The notes under the pieces: model-generated
What the model saw: only the letters and a program-made list of their open reading frames with translations
Databases searched by the model: none
What the model was told of the DNA's origin: nothing
Program-made: the position numbers and the translations under genes
NCBI GenBank assembly: GCA_003153575.1
Contig: PLZW01000012.1
Location: 1 to 64,000 of the forward strand
From: Acidimicrobiaceae bacterium
GTDB taxonomy: Bacteria > Actinomycetota > Acidimicrobiia > Acidimicrobiales > RAAP-2
Length of the DNA stretch: 64,000 nucleotides
Direction of reading: 5' to 3'
Part shown: positions 49,592 to 58,398 of the stretch, one piece after another
How positions within the stretch are numbered: the stretch's first letter is position 1
Layout: each line of letters opens with the position of its first letter

Positions 49592-50500
49592 TCACTGCCG
49601 ACGCCGGGGCTCGGAGTGGTCCCAGTCGGCCAGCAGGGTGCGCAGCGCGGTGAGCAGGATCAGCGGCTGGTCCAGCATGGCGTGGTGACCGGCCTCGGGG
49701 ATCTCGATGACCGGGGTCACGCGGCCCAGCTCGTCGTACATGAACCGGCCGATGTCCCGGGTGACGAGGCCGTGCTCGGAGCGCAGCAGGGCGAAACGGC
49801 ACCGGACCCGGGACAGGTAGGGCAGAGCCACGCTGCGCATCCCGCCGCTGAACTGGGCGAACACCTCGCGGTCGAACTTCCACTGGAACCCCCCGTCGGT
49901 CGGCCGCACCGAGTGGTGGGCCACGTGGTCCATGACGAAGTCGAGGTAGTGGTCCTGGGCCGGCACCGTCCGGAAGTGGGCCAGGGCGTCCTCCCGGGTC
50001 GGGTAGACCCTCGGTTGGCCGAACGCCTCCTTCAGGCGGTAGGAGGCGATCTCGGGGTCCGGCTCGGTGACGGGCGAATCGCACACGATGGCGCCGCTCA
50101 CCGCCGCGCCGTGGCGGGCGGCCGTGCCGATCGTCACGAACCCGCCCATCGAGTGCCCCACGACGACGGGGGGACCGGCGATGTCGCCGGCCGCCGCCAC
50201 GGCCATGACCTCGTCCGTCCACTGTTCGAGCGAGTACGACGACCGGTGGCCGCTGTCGCCGTGGCCGGAGAGGTCGATGCACACGACCCGGAACTCCTCG
50301 GCGAATGTCGCCGCCACGTGGGTCCACCAGTGGGCGTGGGCCCCGCCGCCGTGGACGAAGACCAGGCCGCGTGTGCCGGGCGTCCCGAAAGTGAGTGCGT
50401 GGATGGGGCAGCCGGCCACGTCGACCAGCAGGTCCCCCTGCGGCACGGACAGCGCCCGGGTGAACCAGTCGGGGGCGTCGGGTAGCGGTTGGTAGCTCAT
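49592..50500 (-). CDS. Alpha/beta-fold hydrolase, 302 aa
   Basis: A soluble alpha/beta hydrolase. Motifs are LVFVHGGGAHAHWWTHVAATF (oxyanion region), DLSGHGDSG, the nucleophile elbow VVVGHSMGGFV, and the catalytic histidine in EAGHHAMLDQP. It resembles epoxide hydrolases, haloperoxidase-like and meta-cleavage-product hydrolases; sequence alone does not separate these. ATG at 50500 overlaps the stop of the 2-hydroxyacid dehydrogenase (ATGA), making it the third gene of the Rieske operon. A role in cleaving or hydrolysing an oxygenation product is an inference from that context. Confidence 0.87.
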   Translation of the reverse strand: MSYQPLPDAPDWFTRALSVPQGDLLVDVAGCPIHALTFGTPGTRGLVFVHGGGAHAHWWTHVAATFAEEFRVVCIDLSGHGDSGHRSSYSLEQWTDEVMAVAAAGDIAGPPVVVGHSMGGFVTIGTAARHGAAVSGAIVCDSPVTEPDPEIASYRLKEAFGQPRVYPTREDALAHFRTVPAQDHYLDFVMDHVAHHSVRPTDGGFQWKFDREVFAQFSGGMRSVALPYLSRVRCRFALLRSEHGLVTRDIGRFMYDELGRVTPVIEIPEAGHHAMLDQPLILLTALRTLLADWDHSEPRRRQ

Positions 50501-51513
50501 CGGCGGTGCTCCTTGATGGCGTCGGTGATGTCGTGCTCGAGCGGCCGGCCGGACAGCCACCGGTCGAGGTTGGCCCCGAACAGGTCGGCCTGGCGCTGGA
50601 ACCGGCCGATCCCGCCGGCCGCGTTGTGGGGGGTGACCCGCACCCGGGGGTGGGTCCAGAAGGGATGGTCGGGAGGGAGCGGTTCGGTCCCGAACACGTC
50701 GAGGACGGCGGCGACCGGGGTACCGGTGTCGAGCGCGGCGAGCAGGGCGGCCTCGTCGACGAGGGCACCCCGCCCCACGTTCACCAGCACGCAGCCCGGG
50801 CGCATGGCGTCCAGGAAGGCGGCGTCGACCAGATGGTGGGTGCTGACCGTTGCCGGGGCGGACAGGACCACGACGTCGGCCTCGCCGACCACCTCGCCCA
50901 GACGGTCCGGAGTGACGACCCGGTCCGCCGGGTCCGATGCCGAGGGGGTACGCCGGCACCCGATGACCTCGGCGCCCAGGGCCCGGGCCCGCACCGCCAC
51001 CGCGCCGCCGATGTGCCCGAGGCCGATGATCAGCCAGGTGGAGCCGGCCACTTCCCGCCAGTCGTGGATCCGCCACTCGAAGGCCTCGGCCTGGCGCCGC
51101 CACTTGCCGACCGCCTGGAACTCGTCGAGCACCGCCCTCAGGACGAATTCGGCGATGGGCAGACTGTTGACGTGGGCGTTGGACACCCGCACGCCGTGTT
51201 CGGCCATCAGGCGGAACGGCTCGGCGTCGTAGCCGGCGGCCGGCGACTGGTACCACCGCAGCGAGGGGCAGTCGACCAGGAAACGGAAGAAGGCGGCCAG
51301 CGGCGCGCCCTCCCGGAACAGGTCGGATGTGCCCCAGGCCGCCTCCGGCCGGGCCTTGGCCCACGCCACGCCGGCCCCCGAGTCGCCCGTGAGGCTCCCG
51401 TCGGCTTCCATGATCAGCCAGGACACATCCGTTCGGGCCAGCTGGTCGGCGAAGGAGTCGTGGGCGGTGCGGGTGAGGAGGGTGAGCACCCGGTCACCCG
51501 TGGCCGACGGCAT
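50497..51513 (-). CDS. D-isomer-specific 2-hydroxyacid dehydrogenase family protein, 338 aa
   Basis: An NAD(P)-dependent 2-hydroxyacid dehydrogenase. The Rossmann motif is IIGLGHIGGAVA, and the catalytic triad is visible: arginine in NVGRGALVDE, glutamate in DVFGTEPLP, histidine in TPHNAAG. It interconverts a D-2-hydroxy acid and a 2-keto acid. The ATG at 51513 overlaps the Rieske gene by 20 bases; GTG at 51489 just after the Rieske stop is an alternative start. It is coupled to the hydrolase downstream. The physiological acid is unknown. Confidence 0.87.
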   Translation of the reverse strand: MPSATGDRVLTLLTRTAHDSFADQLARTDVSWLIMEADGSLTGDSGAGVAWAKARPEAAWGTSDLFREGAPLAAFFRFLVDCPSLRWYQSPAAGYDAEPFRLMAEHGVRVSNAHVNSLPIAEFVLRAVLDEFQAVGKWRRQAEAFEWRIHDWREVAGSTWLIIGLGHIGGAVAVRARALGAEVIGCRRTPSASDPADRVVTPDRLGEVVGEADVVVLSAPATVSTHHLVDAAFLDAMRPGCVLVNVGRGALVDEAALLAALDTGTPVAAVLDVFGTEPLPPDHPFWTHPRVRVTPHNAAGGIGRFQRQADLFGANLDRWLSGRPLEHDITDAIKEHRR

Positions 51514-52504
51514 CGGCTACCAGCCGCTGGACGAGCGCCACGCCGGCCTCGTGGCGGGGGCTGAGCACCCCGGGCCGGACCAGGCCGGACTCCAGGTTGC
51601 GTTGCACCGCCTCGCAGATGGCCCGGTCCTCGTCGAGGATGGCCAACGAGCTGGCCACGGCCCCGTCGACCTCGTCGTCCGGCGTGCCGGGCGCGAAGGC
51701 GAAGGTGTACTCGACGCGGGTCGAGGCGGGCCCTGTCGGCCAGTAGCTCTCCAGGCACATGCCCGTGGGATAGAGGTTGAGGGCCAGGCCGGGAAAGTGC
51801 CACAGCCAGGCGCCGTCGGTCACCGCGCCGTCCCGGGTCGGGGCGGCATGGACGGTGACGGCACCGTCGATGACCACCTCGTAGCGCGAGGCGTCGATCT
51901 GCCGGTTGAGCCCGGGATGCACGAGGGGGATGTGGTAGCCCTCCTGATAGTTCTCGGCGTAGACCTTCCAGTTGACGGCGAGGTCGTGGCTCGACCGGTG
52001 GGTCACCGCGTAGGTCTCCATGGGGAAGGACGCACTGTGTCGGGCGACCGCCCCCAGCCACGCCTCGAGGTCGGGCTCGGCGGGGTCGAGGGAGACGAAC
52101 AGCAACCCCCGCCAGGTGGCCACCCGGGCCGCTACCAACGAGAACGACGCGGCGTCCGGTTCGGCGCCGAAGTCGCGGGCGGAGGTGAGACGGCCGTCGA
52201 GGGCATAGGCCCAACCGTGGTAGCGGCAGACGAAGCGGCCACAGGTGCCCGACCCCTCGTCGACCAGCGGTCCGGCCCGGTGCCGGCACACGTTCTGGAA
52301 GGCCCGCAGGGTCCCGGCGTCGTTGACGACGACCAGGGGGTACCCCGCCACCCAGACCGACACGTAGGAGCCGGGGGGCGCCACCGCGGAGGCGACGCCG
52401 ACCGCGGTCCACTCCCGGGCGAACACGACGCGCCGCTCGACTTCGTACCGGTCCGGGTCGACATACGTCCGGGCCGCGGGTACGCCGGTGGTCTCGGTGG
52501 TCAC
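51494..52504 (-). CDS. Rieske-type aromatic ring-hydroxylating oxygenase alpha subunit, 336 aa
   Basis: A Rieske non-heme iron oxygenase catalytic subunit. The [2Fe-2S] ligands are C73 and H75 (CRHRAGPL) and C93 and H96 (CRYHGWAY). The mononuclear-iron region has the normal NWKVYAENYQEGYHIPLVHPG pattern with two histidines. The protein is somewhat short for the family. It would hydroxylate an aromatic, quaternary-ammonium or similar substrate using electrons from a reductase not seen in the window. GTG at 52504 follows GGGAGAG. It heads an operon with the dehydrogenase and hydrolase genes and faces the crotonase gene. Confidence 0.9.
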   Translation of the reverse strand: MTTETTGVPAARTYVDPDRYEVERRVVFAREWTAVGVASAVAPPGSYVSVWVAGYPLVVVNDAGTLRAFQNVCRHRAGPLVDEGSGTCGRFVCRYHGWAYALDGRLTSARDFGAEPDAASFSLVAARVATWRGLLFVSLDPAEPDLEAWLGAVARHSASFPMETYAVTHRSSHDLAVNWKVYAENYQEGYHIPLVHPGLNRQIDASRYEVVIDGAVTVHAAPTRDGAVTDGAWLWHFPGLALNLYPTGMCLESYWPTGPASTRVEYTFAFAPGTPDDEVDGAVASSLAILDEDRAICEAVQRNLESGLVRPGVLSPRHEAGVALVQRLVADAVGHG

Positions 52505-52595
52505 CGCCTCTCCCTTCGTCGTGCCGGCTCGTAACTCCGCCTCATCATGCCAGCGGACCGGTGGGGCGACCGCTCCCGGTGGTAGAGAGGTGGGC

Positions 52596-53381
52596 GTGAT
52601 CACCACCGAACGCCACGGCCCCGTCGCCCTCGTCATCCTCGACCGTCCCGAAGCCCGCAATGCACTGACCGGGGCCATGATCGCTGCGCTGGCCGACGCC
52701 CTGGACGATGCCGACGCCGATCCGGACGTCGCCGCCGTGGTGCTGACCGGTCGGGACCCGGCATTCTGCGCCGGCCTCGACTTGACCGACCTGGCCAAGA
52801 CGTACGACGACGTGGCCGCCGCCCCGCGGAACGGCGGCGGGTCCAAACGTCCGGGTCCGCGCCGGGTCTTCGCCCCGGACATCACGGTGCCGTGCATCGG
52901 GGCGGTCAACGGGCCGGCGGTGACGGGTGGCCTCGAGCTGGCGCTCGGCTGCGACTTCCTCATCGCCTCGGAGCGTGCGTCCTTCGCCGACACCCACGCC
53001 CGGGTGGGCGTGCTGCCGGCCGGCGGGCTGACCATCCGCCTGCCCCAGCTCATCGGGGTCAACCGGGCCCGCCAGATGTCGCTGACCGGCAACTTCGTCG
53101 ACGCCCCGACGGCGTGCGCCTGGGGCCTGGTCAACGAAGTCGTGCCCCACGCCGACCTGGTGCCCCGGGCGCTCGAGCTGGCCGGCGCCGTCGCCGAGTC
53201 CGACCCGGCGACCGTCGGCGAACTGCGGTCGATGTACAAGGCGCTGGCCCACCGGGGGGACGACGACGCCTACAAGGAGGAGGCCCGCTGGTCGCAGCGG
53301 TGGATGCGCGAGCGGTTCGACGCGTCGGCGTTCCAGGCCCGTCGGGACGGGATCATCCAGCGGGGGTCGTCCCAGCAGTAG
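52596..53381 (+). CDS. Crotonase (enoyl-CoA hydratase/isomerase) family protein, 261 aa
   Basis: A crotonase-fold protein. The acyl-CoA oxyanion segments are present (DPAFCAGLDL and GPAVTGGLELALGCDFLIASERASF), but the two catalytic glutamates of enoyl-CoA hydratase are not: the segment THARVGVLPAGG has histidine at the first position and RARQMSLTG has glutamine at the second. Such THARVGV proteins are common in mycobacteria as EchA paralogues. It may catalyse another thioester reaction, so hydratase activity should not be assumed. GTG at 52596 follows GAGAGG. Divergent from the Rieske operon by 91 bases. Confidence 0.87.
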   Translation: MITTERHGPVALVILDRPEARNALTGAMIAALADALDDADADPDVAAVVLTGRDPAFCAGLDLTDLAKTYDDVAAAPRNGGGSKRPGPRRVFAPDITVPCIGAVNGPAVTGGLELALGCDFLIASERASFADTHARVGVLPAGGLTIRLPQLIGVNRARQMSLTGNFVDAPTACAWGLVNEVVPHADLVPRALELAGAVAESDPATVGELRSMYKALAHRGDDDAYKEEARWSQRWMRERFDASAFQARRDGIIQRGSSQQ

Positions 53382-53393
53382 GGCCCCCGCCAC

Positions 53394-53663
53394 TCAGGCC
53401 GGCGCGTAGCCGGCTCCGGTGAGCATCCGGCGGAGATCGACGACCTGTTGGGTGTCGATATCGGGACCCCGGGGGGCGTCGAAGGTCTGGGTCTCCCCGC
53501 CGAGCGCCACCCGGAACCGCCCGTCGTGGGCCTCCTCGACGTCGGCCACGGACTTGAGTAGCGACAGCACGTCGTGCCACTGGATGTTGTGGCTGGTCGG
53601 ATGGGAGAACAGTTTCTCCACCGTCTTGCGGTGGTGGGCGTCCAGCTTGATGTCATCGGTCAT
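53394..53663 (-). CDS. Small conserved hypothetical protein, possibly HicA-like fold, 89 aa
   Basis: A short protein (RKTVEKLFSHPTSHNIQWHDVLSLLKSVADVEEAHDGRFRVALGGETQTF) followed by PRGPDIDTQQVVDLRRMLTGAGY. I recognise this as a conserved actinobacterial family; the first half resembles the small double-stranded-RNA-binding-like fold of HicA, but no partner antitoxin gene is adjacent, so I do not call a toxin. ATG at 53663 with GGAGG upstream. It is convergent with the crotonase gene with 12 bases between stops. Confidence 0.65.
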   Translation of the reverse strand: MTDDIKLDAHHRKTVEKLFSHPTSHNIQWHDVLSLLKSVADVEEAHDGRFRVALGGETQTFDAPRGPDIDTQQVVDLRRMLTGAGYAPA

Positions 53664-53782
53664 CCGGGACCTCCATGGTGCCGGCGCTCTGCCGGGGTCC
53701 CAGACTACGACTCGACCGACGGGGTACGAGAAGGGCCGTTCGTCCCTTCCGACCCGGATACGGGGCAGGTCCGCGTGCCAAC

Positions 53783-54217
53783 ATGGCGCCCATGGACGAG
53801 GCCTCCGCCAACAAGGAACGGGTCCAGCAGTTCTGGGCCACGCTGTACGCCCGCGATTGGGACGCCATCGCCGCGTTCTTCGCGGCGGACAGCGAATACA
53901 CCGACGTCCCCTCGCCCGCCGACGACATCGCCCGGGGCCCGGACCAGGTGGTGGCCCGCCTCCGGCTCGGCCTGGAGAAGATCTCGGGCTACGAGCACGA
54001 GCTGCGTCTCATGGTGGCCGAGGGTGACACCGTGGTGACCGAGCACGCCGAGACGTGGCATTGGCACACCGGCGAGGTGGTCACGCTCCCCTTCGTCTCC
54101 GTCCAGGAACTCCGCGACGGGTCGATCATCCGATGGTGGGACTACTGGGACCTCTCCACGCTCATGAACGGGGCCCCGGCGTGGTGGATCGAGGAGATCG
54201 CCAAGGGCTACCTCTGA
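53783..54217 (+). CDS. SnoaL/limonene-epoxide-hydrolase-like (NTF2-fold) protein, 144 aa
   Basis: An NTF2-like small protein: ERVQQFWATLYARDWDAIAAFFAADSEYTDVPSPADDIARGPDQVVARL at the N-terminus, then TWHWHTGEVVTLPFVSVQELRDGSIIRWWDYWDLSTLM. The central strand reads VVTEHAETWHW and lacks the Arg-x-Asp pair of limonene-1,2-epoxide hydrolase, so that activity is doubtful. The start is ATG 53783 or ATG 53792. It stands alone between two convergent neighbours; a possible role in turnover of a small lipid or terpenoid is speculative. Confidence 0.78.
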   Translation: MAPMDEASANKERVQQFWATLYARDWDAIAAFFAADSEYTDVPSPADDIARGPDQVVARLRLGLEKISGYEHELRLMVAEGDTVVTEHAETWHWHTGEVVTLPFVSVQELRDGSIIRWWDYWDLSTLMNGAPAWWIEEIAKGYL

Positions 54218-54266
54218 GTCGACTCCGGCGGTCCGCCTCCCGGCGGGCCCTCACCGGGCGGCCCGA

Positions 54267-55355
54267 TCATCGGAGGACGACGACGGAGCGGAGGACCTCG
54301 CCGCGCTCCATGCGGTCAAAGGCCTCCTCGACGTCGTCGAGCCCGATCGTCTCGCTGACGAACGAGTCGAGGTCGAGCCGTCCCTGGAGGTAGAGGTCGA
54401 CCAGCATCGGGAAGTCCCGGCTCGGCACGCAGTCCCCGTACCACGACGGCTTGAGCTGCCCACCACGGCCGAAGAAGTCGATCATGGGCAGGTCGATGCG
54501 CATGTCGGGCGTCGGCACGCCGACCTGGACGACCGTGCCCGCCAGGTCCCGGGCGTAGAACGCCTGTTCCAGCACCTTGGGATTGCCGACCGCCTCGATG
54601 CACACATCGGCGCCGTTGCCCCCGGTCAGGGCCTGAACCGCCGCCACCACGTCCTCGGTCGAGGCGTCGACCACAGCGGTGGCCCCGAACCCCCGCGCCA
54701 GCTCCAGCTTCCTGGCGTCGAGGTCGACGGCGATGATGGTCGACGCCCCGGCCAGCCTCGCCCCGGCCACCGCGGCGCAGCCGACCCCGCCGCAGCCGAA
54801 CACGGCCACCGAGTCGCCGGTGCCGACCTCACCGGTCAGCATGGCGGCACCGAGGCCGGCCATGACGCCGCATCCGAGGAGGCCCACCGCCTCGGGTCGG
54901 GCCGAGGGGTCGACCTTGGTGCACTGCCCGGCGGCCACCAGTGTCTTGTCGGCGAAGGCGCCGATGCCGAGCGCGGGGGACAGCGGCGTGCCATCGGCCA
55001 GCGTCATCTTCTGGGTGGCGTTGTGGGTGGCGAAGCAGTATTGCGGGCGGCCCCGGCGACACGACCGGCAGTTGCCGCAGACGGCCCGCCAGTTGAGCAC
55101 CACGAAGTCGCCGGGGGCGACGGTAGTCACGTCGGGCCCGACGGCCTCCACCACACCGGCGGCCTCATGGCCGAGCAGGAACGGGAAGTCGTCGGAGATG
55201 CCGCCCTCGCGGTAGTGCAGGTCGGTGTGGCACACGCCGCAGGCCTGGACCCGCACCACGGCCTCGCCCGGCCCCGGGTCGGGCACCACGATGGTCACCA
55301 CCGACACGGGTCGGCCCTCGGCCAGCGCCACCACGCCACGCACCTCGCTCGCCAT
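54267..55355 (-). CDS. mscR: S-(hydroxymethyl)mycothiol dehydrogenase (MscR/AdhE2-like), 362 aa
   Basis: A zinc-dependent medium-chain dehydrogenase. Catalytic zinc ligands are C42 and H63-E64 ([17 protein letters not shown]), and the structural zinc cysteines are C93, C96, C99 and C107. The segments [46 protein letters not shown] and [29 protein letters not shown] are highly characteristic of mycothiol-dependent formaldehyde dehydrogenase. It oxidises the mycothiol adduct of formaldehyde (and can act on S-nitrosomycothiol), which implies a mycothiol-producing actinobacterium. ATG at 55355. A TetR gene is divergent 221 bases away. Confidence 0.93.
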   Translation of the reverse strand: MASEVRGVVALAEGRPVSVVTIVVPDPGPGEAVVRVQACGVCHTDLHYREGGISDDFPFLLGHEAAGVVEAVGPDVTTVAPGDFVVLNWRAVCGNCRSCRRGRPQYCFATHNATQKMTLADGTPLSPALGIGAFADKTLVAAGQCTKVDPSARPEAVGLLGCGVMAGLGAAMLTGEVGTGDSVAVFGCGGVGCAAVAGARLAGASTIIAVDLDARKLELARGFGATAVVDASTEDVVAAVQALTGGNGADVCIEAVGNPKVLEQAFYARDLAGTVVQVGVPTPDMRIDLPMIDFFGRGGQLKPSWYGDCVPSRDFPMLVDLYLQGRLDLDSFVSETIGLDDVEEAFDRMERGEVLRSVVVLR

Positions 55356-55441
55356 GTCCGTCTCCTGTCCGGTCGTCGGTCCGATCGGGCCACAGTGTGG
55401 CACGCAGACCCCGGGGGCCACCGGCCCACCTGGTCTGGTGC

Positions 55442-55459
55442 CGGTGCCCACTGGTACCG
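55442..55459. promoter_or_regulatory. Imperfect inverted repeat in the mscR-tetR spacer
   Basis: CGGTGCC (55442-55448) and GGTACCG (55453-55459) are inverted with one mismatch around CACT. It lies in the middle of the 221-base divergent spacer and could be the operator of the TetR protein. Confidence 0.35.
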
Positions 55460-55576
55460 TGTCCCCGTCGGGCGTGGGCGGAGGCGTACGTGTGGGGGCA
55501 CCAGGCGGGGGCACCATGCGGTCCGAGCGGACTTCGTGGCCCACCCCCGGACGAGAGCGGGAAGGGAACGGTGTCC

Positions 55577-56239
55577 ATGGCACTCGATCAGGCCGACGCG
55601 GTGCTCACACGCGCGACGGACAACCGGCGCGAGGACATGCTGCGCGCCGCACTCCACGTGATCGCCGAGCGCGGCTTCGTCGACGCGCGGATCGCCGACG
55701 TGGCCGAGCGGGCCGGCACCAGCCCGGCTCTGGTCATCTACTACTTCCAATCGAAGGACAACCTGTTGACTGAGGCCATCCGGTTGGCGGAGGACCGCTG
55801 GTTCGCACAGGGGGTCCAGAACATGGCGGCCATTCCCGACGCCGTGGGTCGGCTGGAGGAGATCGTCACCTGGATCTGTTTCCCACCGGTGGACGACGAG
55901 TTCCCCGACCCCTGGTCCCTGTGGATCGACCTGTGGGCCCGCTCCCAGCGCCACGCCGGAGTGGCCCGGGTCCGCGAGGAGTTCGACGCCCGCTGGCGCG
56001 GCGCCATCGCCCGGGTGGTGGCCGACGGTCAGGTTGAGGGCACCTTCGCCGCCCCCGAACCGGTCGAGTTCGCCATCGTCCTCCTCGCCCTCCTCGACGG
56101 CCTGGCCGTGCAGATCGCCCTGGGCGACCCGGCGGTGGACCCGGCGCTCGCCCTCCGCGTGGCCATGGGCTTCGCGTCCCACAGCCTCGGTTTCACCTGG
56201 GCCGGAGCGTCGGCCCCCACCGTCGCCCTCCCGTCATGA
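55577..56239 (+). CDS. TetR-family transcriptional regulator, 220 aa
   Basis: A TetR repressor. The helix-turn-helix is [56 protein letters not shown] (about residues 18-70), followed by an all-helical ligand domain of the TetR_C_6/BetI-like kind ([38 protein letters not shown]). ATG at 55577. It is divergent from mscR and the downstream decarboxylase is convergent, so its own promoter region and possibly mscR are the nearest targets. The ligand is unknown. Confidence 0.88.
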   Translation: MALDQADAVLTRATDNRREDMLRAALHVIAERGFVDARIADVAERAGTSPALVIYYFQSKDNLLTEAIRLAEDRWFAQGVQNMAAIPDAVGRLEEIVTWICFPPVDDEFPDPWSLWIDLWARSQRHAGVARVREEFDARWRGAIARVVADGQVEGTFAAPEPVEFAIVLLALLDGLAVQIALGDPAVDPALALRVAMGFASHSLGFTWAGASAPTVALPS

Positions 56240-56278
56240 TCCGCCCCTGAGCATTCACACTTCTCTTGGGGCCCGTGC

Positions 56279-57643
56279 TCAGGCCGTGGAGGCCAGGATC
56301 TCGGCGACCAGCTCGATGCTGGTGTCCGGGTGCAGCAAGGCCAGGCGCCCCACGGCGTCACCGTCCCACGTGGTGTGCATCACGAAGCCGGTCTGGTCCT
56401 CCAGCAGGCGGTCGGACCAGTCGTCGTACTCGTCCTTGCCCCACCCGGTGCGGCGGAACAGCACCACCGACAGCTCGGGCCGGCGCACCAGCTCGAGGTG
56501 GGGGAGGGTCTCGATGAGGTCGGCCACCGCCTGGGTGGTGGCCAGCACCGTCTCGACGGCGTCGCGGTAGGCGTCGGTGCCGTTGACGGCCAACGAGAAC
56601 CACAGTGGCATGCCTCGGGACCGACGGGTGAGGTGGTAGGCGTAGTCGCTCGGGTTCCACTCCTCGGGGGTGTCCCGGTGGAGCACCTCGAGGTAGGAGG
56701 CGTCCTGGGAGTGGACCGCCTTGGCCAGCCAGGGCTCGCGGTACAAGAGGGCGGCACAGTCGAACGGGGCGAACAGCCACTTGTGGGGGTCGACGACGAA
56801 CGAGTCGACCCGCTCGATGCCGTCGAACCGCCCGCGGACGGACGGCGCGAACAGGGCGGCGCAGCCGTAGGCGCCGTCGACGTGGTACCAGAGCCTGCGC
56901 TCCTCGGCCACGTCGGCCACGCCCGCGAGGTCGTCGATGATTCCGGCGTTCGTGGTGCCCGCAGTGGCGACGACGGCGATCACGTCATCGCCCCGCGGGT
57001 CGTTGGCCAGCGCGTCCCGCAGGGCCCGACCGGTGAGCCGGTGGTCGTGGCACGGGACGAGCAGCGAATCGACCCCGAGTACGTGCAGAGCCTTGCCCAC
57101 CGAGGAGTGGGCCTCCTCGCTGATGGCCACCACCGGGTGGTCGGGGGCTGCGTCACCCATCCGCACCCCCGCGGTGTCCCTCCCGACCATGAGGCCCGAC
57201 AGGTTGCCGGCTGACCCGCCGGCCACGAAGCAGCCTCCGGCGCCGCCGGGCAGTCCGGCCAGGTCGGCCAGCACCCGGAGCGCCTGGTTCTCGGCGGCCA
57301 CGGGCCCGGCCGCCTCGATCCACGAGGTCCCCTGGAGCGAGGAGCAGGCCACCACCATGTCGAACAACAGGGCGGCCTTCGTGGGGGCGGCGGGGATGAA
57401 GGCCAGGAACTTGGGGCTGTCCACCGACACCGCCGCGGTGGCCAGGGTCTTGTCGAACAGCTCCATGACGTCGACCGGGTCCGTGCCCCCCGGCGACATC
57501 AGGCCCTCGAGGCTGGCGGCCAGCGACTCGTGGACGGCCCCGCCATAATCGAGCGGCACGGGGTCGAGGGCGAGACGCCATCGGCAGTAGTCGAAGATGA
57601 GGTCGGTGAGCTTCTCGTCGTAGACGAACATGGGATTGCGCAT
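56279..57643 (-). CDS. PLP-dependent aromatic-L-amino-acid/glutamate decarboxylase family protein, 454 aa
   Basis: A group II PLP decarboxylase. The PLP lysine is in VDPHKWLFAPFDCAALL, and other blocks are GTSWIEAAGPVAAENQALRVLADLAGLP, GGSAGNLSGL, ISEEAHSSV and HVDGAYGCAALF. These match bacterial relatives of aromatic-amino-acid decarboxylase and of tyrosine decarboxylase/aspartate aminotransferase-like proteins. The substrate is probably an aromatic amino acid or a close analogue, not proven. ATG at 57643. It is convergent with the TetR gene and 76 bases downstream of the methyltransferase gene on the same strand. Confidence 0.88.
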   Translation of the reverse strand: MRNPMFVYDEKLTDLIFDYCRWRLALDPVPLDYGGAVHESLAASLEGLMSPGGTDPVDVMELFDKTLATAAVSVDSPKFLAFIPAAPTKAALLFDMVVACSSLQGTSWIEAAGPVAAENQALRVLADLAGLPGGAGGCFVAGGSAGNLSGLMVGRDTAGVRMGDAAPDHPVVAISEEAHSSVGKALHVLGVDSLLVPCHDHRLTGRALRDALANDPRGDDVIAVVATAGTTNAGIIDDLAGVADVAEERRLWYHVDGAYGCAALFAPSVRGRFDGIERVDSFVVDPHKWLFAPFDCAALLYREPWLAKAVHSQDASYLEVLHRDTPEEWNPSDYAYHLTRRSRGMPLWFSLAVNGTDAYRDAVETVLATTQAVADLIETLPHLELVRRPELSVVLFRRTGWGKDEYDDWSDRLLEDQTGFVMHTTWDGDAVGRLALLHPDTSIELVAEILASTA

Positions 57644-57719
57644 GGTGTTCCGTTCTGTTTGCCCGACCGGTCCATGTTCGCACCTGCCACCCGGCACAGC
57701 GGGCGGTGGACCCAGGGCT

Positions 57720-58316
57720 TCAGGCCGGGCGGCGGTGGACGGAAACGGCATAGTCGTCGTCCGACGTCCACGCGTCGCCGTCCCAGGTCGACCACCGGGC
57801 CTCGAGCTCCAGGCCGGCGGCCACGCAGTCGGCGTCATAGGTGGCCAGTCCATAGCCCCGGCCCAGCTGGAATCCGGCCACCAGGCGGCCACCCGGAGCC
57901 ACGTGCCGGGCACAACCGGCCACCAGCGCACCCTGGGTGCCCTCGGGAGTGAACAGCGGTACGTTGCCGGCCATCAGCACCAGGTCGAAGGTGCGACCGA
58001 GGTCGGCCTCGGCCACGTCGACCACCCGGAAGTCGACCCCGGGGGCCAGCTTGCGGGCGGTGGCGATCATCGACCGGTCACGGTCGATGCCGATCACGTC
58101 GTAGTCCCGCCCGGCCAGTTCGGTCGCCACCCGACCGGTGCCGCACCCGGCGTCGAGGATCGAAGCGGGACCGAACCGCTCGACGCAATCGGCCTCGCCG
58201 TGGACGTGCACCCCGGAGGCGGCCAATCGGTCGAACCGGCATTGGTAGGCGTCGCCGTTCCAGGCCGTGTCACCCGGTGGTCGGTCGTCCGGCGGGACGC
58301 CGTCCGGGCCGCTCAC
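57720..58316 (-). CDS. Class I SAM-dependent methyltransferase, 198 aa
   Basis: A small Rossmann-fold methyltransferase. The SAM-binding motif I is ILDAGCGTGRVATELAGRDYDVIGIDRD, followed by motif II/III segments VVDVAEADLGRTFDLVLMAGNVPLF and LVAGCARHVAPGGRLVAGF. It matches small-molecule methyltransferases of the Methyltransf_25/12 type. GTG at 58316 is the first start in frame. Substrate unknown. It may be transcribed together with the decarboxylase downstream, an arrangement that would fit modification of an aromatic amine, but this is speculative. Confidence 0.85.
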   Translation of the reverse strand: MSGPDGVPPDDRPPGDTAWNGDAYQCRFDRLAASGVHVHGEADCVERFGPASILDAGCGTGRVATELAGRDYDVIGIDRDRSMIATARKLAPGVDFRVVDVAEADLGRTFDLVLMAGNVPLFTPEGTQGALVAGCARHVAPGGRLVAGFQLGRGYGLATYDADCVAAGLELEARWSTWDGDAWTSDDDYAVSVHRRPA

Positions 58317-58398
58317 CGGACGGGAGCGGATGCGAGGCGTACTCCCATCGTCCGGAGGCTACCGGCGCGCCTCGGGCGGCCCGGGGATGACCCCGCCT

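Noticed and set aside
53394-53663. Toxin-antitoxin system based on the HicA-like small protein
   Set aside because: No antitoxin-like gene is adjacent and the resemblance to HicA is weak.
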